A stretch of 64,000 bases of DNA. Source: an uncultured Methylocystaceae bacterium. Lineage in GTDB: Bacteria; Pseudomonadota; Alphaproteobacteria; Rhizobiales; Beijerinckiaceae. Below are positions 45,771 through 54,943 of this stretch, piece after piece; the first letter of the stretch is position 1, and every line of letters begins with the position of its first letter. The notes beneath the pieces were generated by a model. That model made no database searches. It was not told the DNA's origin and worked only from the letters and a program-made list of their open reading frames with translations. The stretch lies in assembly GCA_937870755.1 (NCBI GenBank), contig CALMZV010000146.1, forward strand, positions 62,001 through 126,000, given 5' to 3'. A program made the position numbers and the translations under genes.

Positions 45771-47915
45771 ATGGCCACTGCCATTCAGAAGATCACCCTG
45801 TCGCCGTCGCGCGACATCCCCTTCAACAAACTCACGCTCTCGCAGGCGAATGTCAGGCGCATCAAAGCCGGCATTTCGATCGAGGAACTGGCCGAGGACA
45901 TCGCGCGCCGCGGTCTCCTGCAGAGCCTCAACGTCCGGCCCGTCCTCGATGCCGACGGCGCAGAGACCGGCCTGTACGAAATCCCGGCCGGCGGGCGGCG
46001 CTACCGGGCGCTCGAGCGCCTGGTGAAGCAGAAGCGCCTCGCCAAGACTGCTCCCGTGCCGTGCGTCGTGCGCGATCCCGCTACGCCGATCCTGGCCGAA
46101 GACGACTCCCTCGCGGAGAACCTTCAGCGTGCCCCGCTCCACCCGCTCGATCAGTTCCGGGCGTTCCAGAAGCTGCGCGACAAGGGCCAGTCCGAGGAAG
46201 ACATCGCCGCGGCATTCTTCACCTCCGCCCATGTGGTGAAGCAACGTCTGCGCCTTGCGGGCGTCTCGCCGAAGCTTCTCGACATCTATGCCGAGGACGG
46301 CATGACGCTGGAGCAGCTGATGGCCTTCACGGTCAGCGCAGACCATGCAAGGCAGGAACAGGTCTGGGAGACAATCGCAGGCTCCTGGTCCAAGGAGCCC
46401 TATCAGATCCGCCGCATGCTGACCGAGAAGACGGTGCGCGCGTCGGACCGTCGCGCCATGTTCGTCGGGCTCGATGCCTATGAAGCCGCTGGCGGCACGG
46501 TCCTGCGCGATCTCTTCCAACAGGACGATGGCGGCTGGCTCGCCGATGTCGCCCTGCTCGATACCCTGGTTGCCGCCAAGCTGAAGACAGAGGCCGAAGC
46601 CATCGCGGCCGAAGGTTGGAAGTGGATCGAGGTCGCTGCCGACTTCCCTTACGGTCACACCCACGGTCTGCGCCAGATCGAGGGCGTCGCCGCCGAACGA
46701 TCGGCTGACGAGCAGGCAACGATCGATGCACTCAACGCCGAGTATCAGCGGCTCGAGGCCGAGTATGAAGATGCGGACGAACTGCCCGACGAGGTCGATG
46801 CGCGGCTCGGCGAGATCGAGGCCCTACTTGGCGAGCTCGACAACCGGCCGGTGATCTTTGATCCGAGCGACATCAACCGTGCAGGCGTCTTTGTCAGCAT
46901 AGGCGCGGACGGCAGGCCCGTGGCCGACCGCGGCTATGTTCGCCCGGACGACGAGGCGCCCCTCGTCCTACCCGATGCCGAGACCGATGGCGCTACGGCG
47001 GCGACCAGCGCCCGAGCCGGCGAACCCGGACCGAGTGGCACATCCCGCACCGTCATCACGGTCGGCGGGCAGCCGATCGAAAACGAGGACGACGAGGACG
47101 ACGTGATCAAGCCGTTGCCCGAGCGCCTGGTGATCGAACTGACCGCCCATCGCACGCTTGCGCTGCGCGATGCCGTGGCGAGCAACCCTGAGATCGCGTT
47201 GACGGCGCTGCTGCACAAGCTCGTCATCGACACGTTCCAGCGCACCAACACCGGGGGCGGATGCCTCGAAGCGTCCGTGCGGCACGTCTTCTTCCCAGCG
47301 CAGGCCGCCGACCTCAAGGACAGCCCCTCCGCACGCGCGATCGCGGAGCGTCAGGACGCCTGGAAGGCCGATCTTCCGCACGACGATCGGGCGCTCTGGG
47401 ACTGGCTGTCGGCACTCGACGATGCGAGCCGACTCTCGCTGCTCGCTCATTGCGTGAGCTTCGGCGTCAACGCACTTTACGAGAAGCCGAACCCCTACGG
47501 GGGGAACGGCGTGTCCCAGCACGGGCTCCAACGCCGTCTCACCCAGGCCGACCGGCTCGCGCGGGCGACTGGTCTCGACATGGTGGAGGCCGGATGGCGT
47601 CCTTCGGTCGACAATTATCTCGGCCGGGTGCCGAAGCGTCGCATCGTCGAGGCCGTGCGTGAGGGCGCGGGAGACCGGGCGGCGCAGCTCATCGAGCAGC
47701 TGAAGAAGGCTGAGATGGCCAAGGAAGCCGAACGCCTTCTCGCCGACGCCCGGTGGCTCCCCGAGCCGCTGCGGCTCGCTGAGACGGACACATCGTCCGA
47801 AGCGGGCGAACCCGAAGCTCAGGGAAGCTCCATGGATCTTCCGGCGTTCCTGTCTGGCGACGAGGAAGTCTCGGACGAGGATGCGGAGCCGCTCCCGGCC
47901 ATTGCCGCCGAGTAG
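45771..47915 (+). CDS. parB: ParB/RepB/Spo0J family partition protein
   Basis: The 714-residue protein has a ParB N-terminal domain with the CTPase motifs GGRR (PAGGRRYRAL, near residue 78) and E-N-x-x-R (AENLQRAPLHPLD), then the HTH domain (SEEDIAAAFFTSAHVVKQRLRLAGVSPKLL). The long C-terminal half, over 400 residues, with acidic stretches, is typical of ICE and plasmid ParB-like proteins of Alphaproteobacteria. ATG 45771 fits MATAIQKITLSPSRDIPFNKL. A ParA homologue is encoded at 63321, 15 kb away. Its job may be maintenance of the excised circle or gene regulation. Confidence 0.92.
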   Translation: MATAIQKITLSPSRDIPFNKLTLSQANVRRIKAGISIEELAEDIARRGLLQSLNVRPVLDADGAETGLYEIPAGGRRYRALERLVKQKRLAKTAPVPCVVRDPATPILAEDDSLAENLQRAPLHPLDQFRAFQKLRDKGQSEEDIAAAFFTSAHVVKQRLRLAGVSPKLLDIYAEDGMTLEQLMAFTVSADHARQEQVWETIAGSWSKEPYQIRRMLTEKTVRASDRRAMFVGLDAYEAAGGTVLRDLFQQDDGGWLADVALLDTLVAAKLKTEAEAIAAEGWKWIEVAADFPYGHTHGLRQIEGVAAERSADEQATIDALNAEYQRLEAEYEDADELPDEVDARLGEIEALLGELDNRPVIFDPSDINRAGVFVSIGADGRPVADRGYVRPDDEAPLVLPDAETDGATAATSARAGEPGPSGTSRTVITVGGQPIENEDDEDDVIKPLPERLVIELTAHRTLALRDAVASNPEIALTALLHKLVIDTFQRTNTGGGCLEASVRHVFFPAQAADLKDSPSARAIAERQDAWKADLPHDDRALWDWLSALDDASRLSLLAHCVSFGVNALYEKPNPYGGNGVSQHGLQRRLTQADRLARATGLDMVEAGWRPSVDNYLGRVPKRRIVEAVREGAGDRAAQLIEQLKKAEMAKEAERLLADARWLPEPLRLAETDTSSEAGEPEAQGSSMDLPAFLSGDEEVSDEDAEPLPAIAAE

Positions 47916-47924
47916 CCGATCCAG

Positions 47925-47999
47925 GCGGGACCGCTCCGGCGGTCCCGCATCTTTCCTCACACGCCCGTTCCATCAGCCCGGTCGCCACGCCGGGCTTTT
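47925..47999 (+). terminator. Two tandem terminators after parB
   Basis: The first is GCGGGACCGC/GCGGTCCCGC (47925-47934 with 47939-47948, loop TCCG), a 10-bp perfect stem followed by a weak T run. The second is AGCCCGG/CCGGGCT (47975-47981 with 47990-47996) followed by TTTT. Confidence 0.8.
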
Positions 48000-48020
48000 C
48001 CATGTTCGTGGGAGACTGTC

Positions 48021-48437
48021 ATGGCAGACTATTTCACGCACTTCTCGTGCCTGCTCGACGTCGGCACGCCACAAAATGCCGCGCGTGCGCTCGATCTCTA
48101 CAATGCCTTGTCCGAGGCTGGCGCGTCAGAAGAACCGCCGTCGGAGGGCTTCCTTCTCTCCATCCAGCCGGAGCACGGCGGCTCGCAGCTCTGGCTACGG
48201 GATGACGTCTCCGGGGATCCCGAACGGCTGATCCAGTTCGTGAAACTCTGCGCGGCGGAATTCAGCCTGAAAGGCCGTTGGGGCTTCCAATACGCCAATA
48301 CCTGCTCGCGGCCCCGGCTCGGTGCGTTTGGCGGCGGCGCGCACGTCCTCGACCTCGGGACGGGCGAGACCGTCGGATTGATCGACACCGATGGCTGGCT
48401 CGCCGCAACGGTGGATGGAGGTGATTCCGATGCCTGA
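48021..48437 (+). CDS. Conserved ICE hypothetical protein, 138 aa
   Basis: The 138-residue soluble protein (MADYFTHFSCLLDVGTPQNA...) contains GGSQLWLRDDVSGDPERLIQFVKLCAAEF and GGGAHVLDLGTGETV. It belongs to a group of small hypotheticals found next to parB in alphaproteobacterial mobile elements; function unknown. ATG 48021 follows GGGAGACTGTC. It overlaps the next gene by 8 nt, so the two are co-translated. Confidence 0.8.
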   Translation: MADYFTHFSCLLDVGTPQNAARALDLYNALSEAGASEEPPSEGFLLSIQPEHGGSQLWLRDDVSGDPERLIQFVKLCAAEFSLKGRWGFQYANTCSRPRLGAFGGGAHVLDLGTGETVGLIDTDGWLAATVDGGDSDA

Positions 48438-49074
48438 GATCATCGAAACCATCGTCTATCGCCTCGACGAACTTTCCGATGCGGCGAAGGGCGCCGCGCG
48501 CCAATGGTACCGCGAGGGCGGCTTCGATTATGACTGGTTCGAGTTCGTCTATGACGACTTCGAACGTATCTGCGCGATCCTCGGCATCAGCCTCAGGACG
48601 CGCTCCGTCCAGCTGTTCGGCGGCGGCACCCGCTCGAAACCCTGCATCTGGTTTTCGGGCTTCTGGAGCCAGGGCGATGGGGCCTGCTTCGAGGGCGACT
48701 ACAGGCATACGAGATCCGCCGCCCGCCGCATCCGGGCCTATGCGCCAACGGATACCGCGCTTCACCGGATCGCCGACACCCTCCACACCGTTCAGCGGCG
48801 CAACTTCTACCAGCTCCGGGCCACCCTGACCCACCGGGGGCGCTATTATCACGAGCATTGCATGGCGATCGCGGTCGATCGCGACAGTCCCGTGGGTCAG
48901 GACATGACCGCCGATGCGGAAGATGCCGTCTCGGAAGCGCTCCGCGATCTGGCCCGCTGGCTCTACCGCCAGCTCGAACGGGAGTACGAGCATCTGACCT
49001 CGGCCGAGGTGGTCGACGAGGCGATTGCGGCGAACGGCTACACCTTCACCGAAGCGGGCCGGCGCTTCGGCTGA
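48430..49074 (+). CDS. Conserved ICE hypothetical protein, 214 aa
   Basis: The 214-residue protein (MPEIIETIVYRLDELSDAAK...) has a charged, aromatic N-terminal half (GGFDYDWFEFVYDDFERICAILGI) and LFGGGTRSKPCIWFSGFWSQGDGACFEG. Homologues have been labelled antitoxin of a toxin-antitoxin stability system, but I see no antitoxin DNA-binding motif. ATG 48430 gives an 8-nt overlap with the preceding gene. Function unknown; it is a standard part of this ICE backbone. Confidence 0.8.
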   Translation: MPEIIETIVYRLDELSDAAKGAARQWYREGGFDYDWFEFVYDDFERICAILGISLRTRSVQLFGGGTRSKPCIWFSGFWSQGDGACFEGDYRHTRSAARRIRAYAPTDTALHRIADTLHTVQRRNFYQLRATLTHRGRYYHEHCMAIAVDRDSPVGQDMTADAEDAVSEALRDLARWLYRQLEREYEHLTSAEVVDEAIAANGYTFTEAGRRFG

Positions 49075-49111
49075 TTCAGCCTGCCGCTCTTACGTCGAGA
49101 GGCAGAGGAGG

Positions 49112-49192
49112 CCGGGACGGGTTTGAGCCCGGACGGTCGAGAGAGAGCGCCCAAGGGCTCGCCCTTTTCCCGCTCTCCTCGAGGTCTTCCCC
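49112..49192 (+). ncRNA. Leader of the helicase gene, third related structure
   Basis: GGGACGGGTTTGAGCCC is followed by GAGAGAGAG in the loop and GGGCTC (49155-49160) closing a stem with GAGCCC (49125-49130). The plan (GACGGGTT start, stem, GAGAGAG loop) resembles the ardC and parB leaders, but the sequence is longer and less alike. Confidence 0.45.
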
Positions 49193-52100
49193 ATGCACGA
49201 TCGTTCCGCATCTTGCGCGCAAGAACATATGCCGGCGTCTTATCCGCAACGTGTCGACCGGGCGGCCGCCCTGCTCGATGCCGCCCGATCCATTCTCGTC
49301 CATCTCGAAGCAGGCCGACGTGTCGACGCCACCCTGCTTCGTGACGCGATGGAAGCGAGCTTCAACGCGAGCGACGCAACCGGAGCCTGGGACTGGAAGC
49401 TGGCCTACGACGCCTGCGAGGCAGCGACTGTTCTCTTCCTCCGCAAATACGGCAAAGTGCTTTTGCACAAAGCCGGCTCTCCGGCAGCAGCCCTGCCGCT
49501 TTTCGCGAAAGTCGCCGGCCTGCTCCCCACGCATACCCGCCGCTCCCTCGAAAGCGAGACGTTCCAGCAATTCTCAACGCCCATCCCCCTCGGATTCATC
49601 GCGTTGCGCGCGGCAGCTATCTCACCTGCCGACCATGTGCTCGAACCGTCCGCCGGGACCGGCCTGCTCGCCATCCTGCCCGAGATTGCGGGCGCGACGT
49701 TGATCCTTAACGAACTGGCGGAGACCCGCGCCAGCCTCCTCTCCTCCCTCTTCCCGGCCGTCGGAGTCACATGCTTCGACGCGGCGCAGATCGACGATCA
49801 TCTGCACCCGGCCGTGGTCCCATCGGTCGTACTGATGAACCCGCCATTCTCGGCGATGGCGAACGTCTCCGGACGCATCGCCGACGCAGCACTGCGACAC
49901 ATCGCATCCGCGCTTGCCCGCCTCGCCGAGGGTGGCCGCCTGGTGGCGATCACCGGCGCCAATGTCAGCCCGGAGCATCCCGCCTGGCGCGATGCGTTTA
50001 TCCGCCTGCAGGAGCGCGGGCGCGTCGTATTCACCGCGAGCATAGACGGCGCCGTCTATGCCAAGCACGGCACCACCATCGAGACGCGGCTCACCGTCTT
50101 CGACAAGCTGCCGGCAGACGATCCGGCCCGGTTTCCCGCGTCACAGGGTCAAGCACCCGACACGCAGACGCTTATGGACTGGGTCACCGAGCACGTTCCC
50201 CCAAGGCTCACACTGGCCGGTTCCATTGCCCTTCCGGCGCCGTCGGCAATGGCGCAGAAGCGGGTTGCCCGTCCGATCGCGCGCGGCACTGTGAACGCGC
50301 CGCAGAGGTCAGCACTCGAAGAGCCGGGTTACCTGGACCTCGCCTATGAGACCCTCGACTGGAAGCCGGCCGAGGGTGCTCGGCTGACCGACGCCATCTA
50401 CGAGGAATACGGACTTCAGACGATCCGCATTCCCCGCTCTCAGGCCCATCCGACCAAGCTTGTGCAATCGGCGGCCATGGCGTCGGTCGCGCCGCCCAAG
50501 CCAAGCTATCATCCACGCCTGCCCGAACGGCTTATAACTGAGGGCGTATTGTCGGACGCCCAGCTCGAAACCGTGATCTATGCCGGCGAGGCCCATACTG
50601 CCTTTCTCAGCGGCGCCTGGACCGTCGACGGGACATTCGATGTCGTCTCTGCCGCACCTGACAGCGCGGCATCTGCCGTGCGCTTCCGGCGCGGTTTCAT
50701 GCTCGGCGACGGCACGGGCGCGGGCAAGGGCCGTCAGTCTGCCGCCATCATCCTCGACAACTGGCTGCACGGTCGGCGCAAGGCGGTCTGGATCTCGAAG
50801 TCGGACAAGCTGATTGAGGACACGCAGCGCGACTGGTCGGCCCTGGGCATGGAGCGCCTGCTCGTGACGCCGCTCTCCCGCTTCCCGCAAGGACGATCGA
50901 TCACACTGCCGGAAGGCGTCCTATTCACCACCTATGCCACGCTGCGGTCCGACGAGAAGGCCGACAAGGTTTCGCGCGTCCGACAGATCGTCGATTGGTT
51001 GGGCTCCGATTTCGACGGGGTGATCATCTTCGACGAGAGCCATGCCATGCAGAATGCCGGCGGCGGCAAGGGAGAACGAGGCGATGTCGCGCCGTCGCAG
51101 CAGGGCCGTGCCGGCTTGCGGCTCCAGCACGCCCTCCCCGGCGCTCGGATAGTCTACGTTTCAGCGACAGGCGCCACCACCGTCCACAATCTCGCCTATG
51201 CCCAGCGTCTCGGCCTGTGGGGCGGCGAGGATTTCCCGTTCGCAACCCGGGCCGAATTCGTCGCTGCCATCGAGGCCGGCGGTGTCGCAGCGATGGAGGT
51301 GCTGGCCCGCGATCTTCGCGCCCTCGGCCTCTACACCGCCAGATCCCTGTCATATGACGGGGTCGAGTACGAGCTCGTTGAGCACGCGCTCACCGACGAG
51401 CAACGCCGCATCTATGACGCCTATGCTGGCGCGTTCTCCATCATCCACAACAACCTCGATGCCGCGATGCGCGCCGCGAACATCACCAGCGAGACCGGCA
51501 CGCTCAACCCGCGCGCCAAATCTGCCGCCCGTTCGGCCTTCGAAAGCACCAAGCAGCGCTTCTTCGGGCACCTGCTGACCTCGATGAAGACCCCAACGCT
51601 GATCCGCTCGATCCAGCGCGACCTCGATGACGGGCACGCGGCTGTCGTCCAGATCGTCTCCACCGGCGAGGCACTGATGGAGCGGCGACTGGCCGAGGTG
51701 CCGACCGAGGAGTGGAACGACGTCCGCGTCGACATCACGCCGCGTGAATATGTGCTGTCTTACCTTCAGCACTCCTTCCCGGTGCAGCTCTACGAGCCGT
51801 TCACCGACGCGGATGGCAATCTCTCTTCGCGACCTGTCACCCGCGACGGCCAGCCCGTCGAAAGCCGTGAAGCGGTCGCCCGGCGTGACCGGCTGATCGA
51901 GAAACTCGCAAGCCTGCCGCCGGTGCCTGGCGCGCTCGATCAGATCGTCCAGCGCTTCGGAGTGGACTTGGTTGCCGAGGTGACCGGGCGATCGCGGCGC
52001 ATCATCCGCAAAGGTGATCGGCTCATGGTCGAGAGCCGTCCGGGCTCCGCCAACCTCGCCGAGACCGCTGCCTTCATGGATGATGTCAAGCGGATCCTCG

Positions 52101-53527
52101 TGTTCAGTGATGCTGGCGGCACCGGGCGCAGCTATCACGCCGATCTCGCGGCGCGTAACCAGCGCCTTCGCGTCCACTATCTCCTCGAGCCGGGCTGGAA
52201 AGCCGACGCCGCCATTCAGGGCCTTGGTCGCACCAACCGCACCAACCAGGCGCAGCCGCCACTGTTTCGCCCCATCGCGACTGACGTGAAGGCCGAGAAG
52301 CGCTTCCTGTCCACCATCGCCCGCCGGCTCGACACCCTCGGGGCAATCACCCGCGGCCAGCGCCAGACCGGCGGACAGGGCCTCTTCAGACCCGAGGACA
52401 ATCTCGAAAGCCCCCACGCGCGCGACGCGCTGCGCCAACTTTACCTGCTGATCGTCCGCGGCAAGGTCGATGGCTGCCCGCTCCAGCTCTTCGAGAGCGC
52501 CACCGGCCTCAGCCTGATGGACGACACGGGCATCCGCGACGAGCTGCCGCCGATCACGACCTTTCTCAATAGGTTGCTGGCGCTGACGATCGACCTGCAG
52601 GGCATATTGTTCATCGCCTTCGAGCAGCTTCTCAATGCCCGGATTGCCGGAGCACTGGCCAGCGGCACCTATGACATCGGGCTGGAAACGCTGAAGGCCG
52701 AAAGCTTCGTCGTCACCGACCGGCACACCATCTACACGCATCCCGCCACTGGCGCGGAAACCCGCTTGCTGACGATCACCCAGCGCGAGCGGAACCGGCC
52801 CCTGTCGCTCGACCAAGCCTTCGAGCTTCTCGCCGATCCACGTGCAGCTCTGCTGATCAACGAGCGATCCGCCAGGGCGGCGGTTCAGGTGCCTGCCCCG
52901 AGCATCATGCTGGATGATGGCGAAATCGAACGCCGGGTGCGCTTGCTCCGGCCGATGGAACATCACCATGCATCGCTGGCGTCGATGGCGGAAAGCCATT
53001 GGCGGGCGGCCGATCACGAGGTCTTCGCGACGGCGTGGCAGCGCGAACTGGGGCAGATCCCCGAGTTCACCGACAGCACGATCCATGTCGTCGCCGGGCT
53101 CCTGCTCCCGATCTGGAAGCGTCTCCCGGATGAGTGCACGCGTGTCTATCGCCTCCAGACGGACGACGGCGAACGCATCATCGGGCGACGCGTGTCTCCA
53201 GCCTGGGCGACCAACGCGCTCGCGACCGACGCGCCGACGCTGACGGCTGCCGATGCCTTTGCAGCCTTGGTGGCAGGCAGCACCGTCCTCGATCTCACTG
53301 AGGGCCTCCAGCTTCATCGCGCGCGGGTGATGGGCGTCCACCGCATCGAGCTATCGGGCTTCTCCGACACGATGCGCGATCGCCTCCGGTCCTACGGCCT
53401 GTTCCACGAGATCATCTCCTGGAAGCTCCGGATGTTCGTTCCCACCGACGCGACCGGCGTGGCAATCCTTGCCAAGGTGATGGAGCGCTATCCGGTCACG
53501 CGGATTTCTGAACGGGAGGCCGCGTGA
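49193..53527 (+). CDS. Methyltransferase-strawberry notch helicase fusion
   Basis: The 1444-residue protein joins an N-terminal class I methyltransferase domain (motif I EPSAGTG 151-157, catalytic NPPF 216-219) to an SF2 helicase of the strawberry notch type. The helicase has Walker A GDGTGAGKG (about 504-512), DESH box (about 613) and the motif VI-like QGLGRTNRTNQAQPP. A C-terminal region of about 400 residues follows. Such fusions are common in ICEs and phages, where they are thought to modify and remodel element DNA, perhaps to escape restriction. It overlaps the Toprim gene (TGATG). Confidence 0.93.
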   Translation: MHDRSASCAQEHMPASYPQRVDRAAALLDAARSILVHLEAGRRVDATLLRDAMEASFNASDATGAWDWKLAYDACEAATVLFLRKYGKVLLHKAGSPAAALPLFAKVAGLLPTHTRRSLESETFQQFSTPIPLGFIALRAAAISPADHVLEPSAGTGLLAILPEIAGATLILNELAETRASLLSSLFPAVGVTCFDAAQIDDHLHPAVVPSVVLMNPPFSAMANVSGRIADAALRHIASALARLAEGGRLVAITGANVSPEHPAWRDAFIRLQERGRVVFTASIDGAVYAKHGTTIETRLTVFDKLPADDPARFPASQGQAPDTQTLMDWVTEHVPPRLTLAGSIALPAPSAMAQKRVARPIARGTVNAPQRSALEEPGYLDLAYETLDWKPAEGARLTDAIYEEYGLQTIRIPRSQAHPTKLVQSAAMASVAPPKPSYHPRLPERLITEGVLSDAQLETVIYAGEAHTAFLSGAWTVDGTFDVVSAAPDSAASAVRFRRGFMLGDGTGAGKGRQSAAIILDNWLHGRRKAVWISKSDKLIEDTQRDWSALGMERLLVTPLSRFPQGRSITLPEGVLFTTYATLRSDEKADKVSRVRQIVDWLGSDFDGVIIFDESHAMQNAGGGKGERGDVAPSQQGRAGLRLQHALPGARIVYVSATGATTVHNLAYAQRLGLWGGEDFPFATRAEFVAAIEAGGVAAMEVLARDLRALGLYTARSLSYDGVEYELVEHALTDEQRRIYDAYAGAFSIIHNNLDAAMRAANITSETGTLNPRAKSAARSAFESTKQRFFGHLLTSMKTPTLIRSIQRDLDDGHAAVVQIVSTGEALMERRLAEVPTEEWNDVRVDITPREYVLSYLQHSFPVQLYEPFTDADGNLSSRPVTRDGQPVESREAVARRDRLIEKLASLPPVPGALDQIVQRFGVDLVAEVTGRSRRIIRKGDRLMVESRPGSANLAETAAFMDDVKRILVFSDAGGTGRSYHADLAARNQRLRVHYLLEPGWKADAAIQGLGRTNRTNQAQPPLFRPIATDVKAEKRFLSTIARRLDTLGAITRGQRQTGGQGLFRPEDNLESPHARDALRQLYLLIVRGKVDGCPLQLFESATGLSLMDDTGIRDELPPITTFLNRLLALTIDLQGILFIAFEQLLNARIAGALASGTYDIGLETLKAESFVVTDRHTIYTHPATGAETRLLTITQRERNRPLSLDQAFELLADPRAALLINERSARAAVQVPAPSIMLDDGEIERRVRLLRPMEHHHASLASMAESHWRAADHEVFATAWQRELGQIPEFTDSTIHVVAGLLLPIWKRLPDECTRVYRLQTDDGERIIGRRVSPAWATNALATDAPTLTAADAFAALVAGSTVLDLTEGLQLHRARVMGVHRIELSGFSDTMRDRLRSYGLFHEIISWKLRMFVPTDATGVAILAKVMERYPVTRISEREAA

Positions 53528-54588
53528 TGGCCAGCTTTGACGCATCCGATCTCGCGGCCCGCCTCGCCGGCCAGGCCGAAGCCGTGTGCCGGCACTATCT
53601 GTCCAACGGCACAAGGCAGGGAGGCTACTGGCTGGTCGGCGACGTTCGCAACACGCCGGGCCGCTCAATGTTTGTGCGGCTCAAGGGGCCGCAGACGGGT
53701 AAGGGCGCCGCCGGCAAGTGGACCGACGCCGCGACTGGCGAGCATGGCGATCTGCTCGATGTCATTCGCGAAACCTGCGGCCTTCCTGACTTCAAGCAGG
53801 TCGCCGAGGAGGCGCGGCGCTTCTTGAGCCTCCCGCATCCAGAGCCCGCACGAGAGTCGCGGCGGGCTAGGACGTCCGTGCCGCCAATGGGTTCGCCAGA
53901 CGCCGCGAGGCGTCTCTTCGCGATGGCACAGCCGATCAGCCGTACACTCGCCGAGACGTATCTGCGCGCACGCGGCATTACGTCTTTGCACGAAGCCGGA
54001 TCGCTGCGCTTTCATCCCCGCTGCTTCTTCCGCCCCGAAGAGCATTCCCCGACTGAGACCTGGCCGGCGATCATCGCCGCCGTCACGGATCTCAATGGCG
54101 AGCTCACCGGCGCACAGCGGACCTGGCTGGACCCCGACGGCTTCAACGAAGCGACCTTAGGCAAGGCGCCAGTCGAGACACCGAGACGGGCGATGGGCAA
54201 TCTCCTCGGGTCTGCCGTGCGCTTCGGACTGCCAGGCTCGGTGATGGCGGCCGGCGAAGGCGTCGAGACCATGCTGTCGCTGCGCTGCGTCCTTCCGACC
54301 ATGCCGATGGCGGCCGCGCTGTCGGCGGCGCATCTCGCTGCTATCCAGTTCCCCGACACCCTACACCGGCTGTATGTCGCGCGTGATGACGATCCCGCCG
54401 GCGATGCAGCGGTGACGACCTTGATGACCCGCGCGGAGGAAGCGGGCATCGAGGCGGTCATCCTGTCTCCGACCCTTGGCGACTTCAATGAGGACCTACG
54501 GCTGCTGGGACTCGCGGCGCTCCGGGCGGCCATCCGTGTTCAGATCGCGCCCCAGGATGTCGCACGCTTCATGGAGCATGCAGCCTAA
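53527..54588 (+). CDS. Toprim domain protein (primase-like)
   Basis: The 353-residue protein has an N-terminal region with GGYWLVGDVRNTPGRSMFVRL and a C-terminal Toprim_3 domain. The catalytic Glu is in AAGEGVETMLSL (E-G-x-E) and the acidic pair in ARDDDPAG. It lacks the zinc finger of DnaG, as usual in ICE and plasmid primase-like proteins (DUF7146-Toprim). It probably acts in replication or strand transfer of the element. ATG 53527 overlaps the helicase stop by 1 nt. Confidence 0.9.
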   Translation: MASFDASDLAARLAGQAEAVCRHYLSNGTRQGGYWLVGDVRNTPGRSMFVRLKGPQTGKGAAGKWTDAATGEHGDLLDVIRETCGLPDFKQVAEEARRFLSLPHPEPARESRRARTSVPPMGSPDAARRLFAMAQPISRTLAETYLRARGITSLHEAGSLRFHPRCFFRPEEHSPTETWPAIIAAVTDLNGELTGAQRTWLDPDGFNEATLGKAPVETPRRAMGNLLGSAVRFGLPGSVMAAGEGVETMLSLRCVLPTMPMAAALSAAHLAAIQFPDTLHRLYVARDDDPAGDAAVTTLMTRAEEAGIEAVILSPTLGDFNEDLRLLGLAALRAAIRVQIAPQDVARFMEHAA

Positions 54589-54943
54589 CCGGGATGGAGG
54601 CAGGCGGCTGCCGGTCGAGCACTTCGATCAACGCTCGCATCCGGGATGACCGTTTCGCCAGAGGACCGCGCCCCGGCCTTCCAGAGGGCGATCGGCCATC
54701 AGACGGTCCATCCAGGCAACCTTGTGGCCGACTATTTTCCGGCGGCCCGCTCCACCCCACGCGGTCAAGCCGCGCGGGGACCCCGGCTCGGGCCTTTCCA
54801 TCGCGAGACAAAATAGCCGGCCCCTGCGGTCCTTCGCTCACGCTGCGGCCCCTCCCTGTCGCTCGGGGTGCCAGTCCAGCCCGTCCGACGGCTTCGTCGC
54901 CATGAAGGCCGCGGCGGTCGCGGTCCAGCGAACGGAGCTTCCG
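54589..54943. other. 355-nt non-coding stretch with a long inverted repeat
   Basis: No gene is supported here. GGCCGACTATTTT (54726-54738) and AAAATAGCCGGCC (54810-54822) are inverted copies with 12 of 13 bases paired and 71 nt between them. The loop is very GC-rich. It could be an RNA structure in the leader of the next gene. Confidence 0.5.

Noticed and set aside
49193-53341. 663-codon minus-strand frame opposite the strawberry-notch helicase
   Set aside because: Shadow of the helicase gene, whose motifs are intact.
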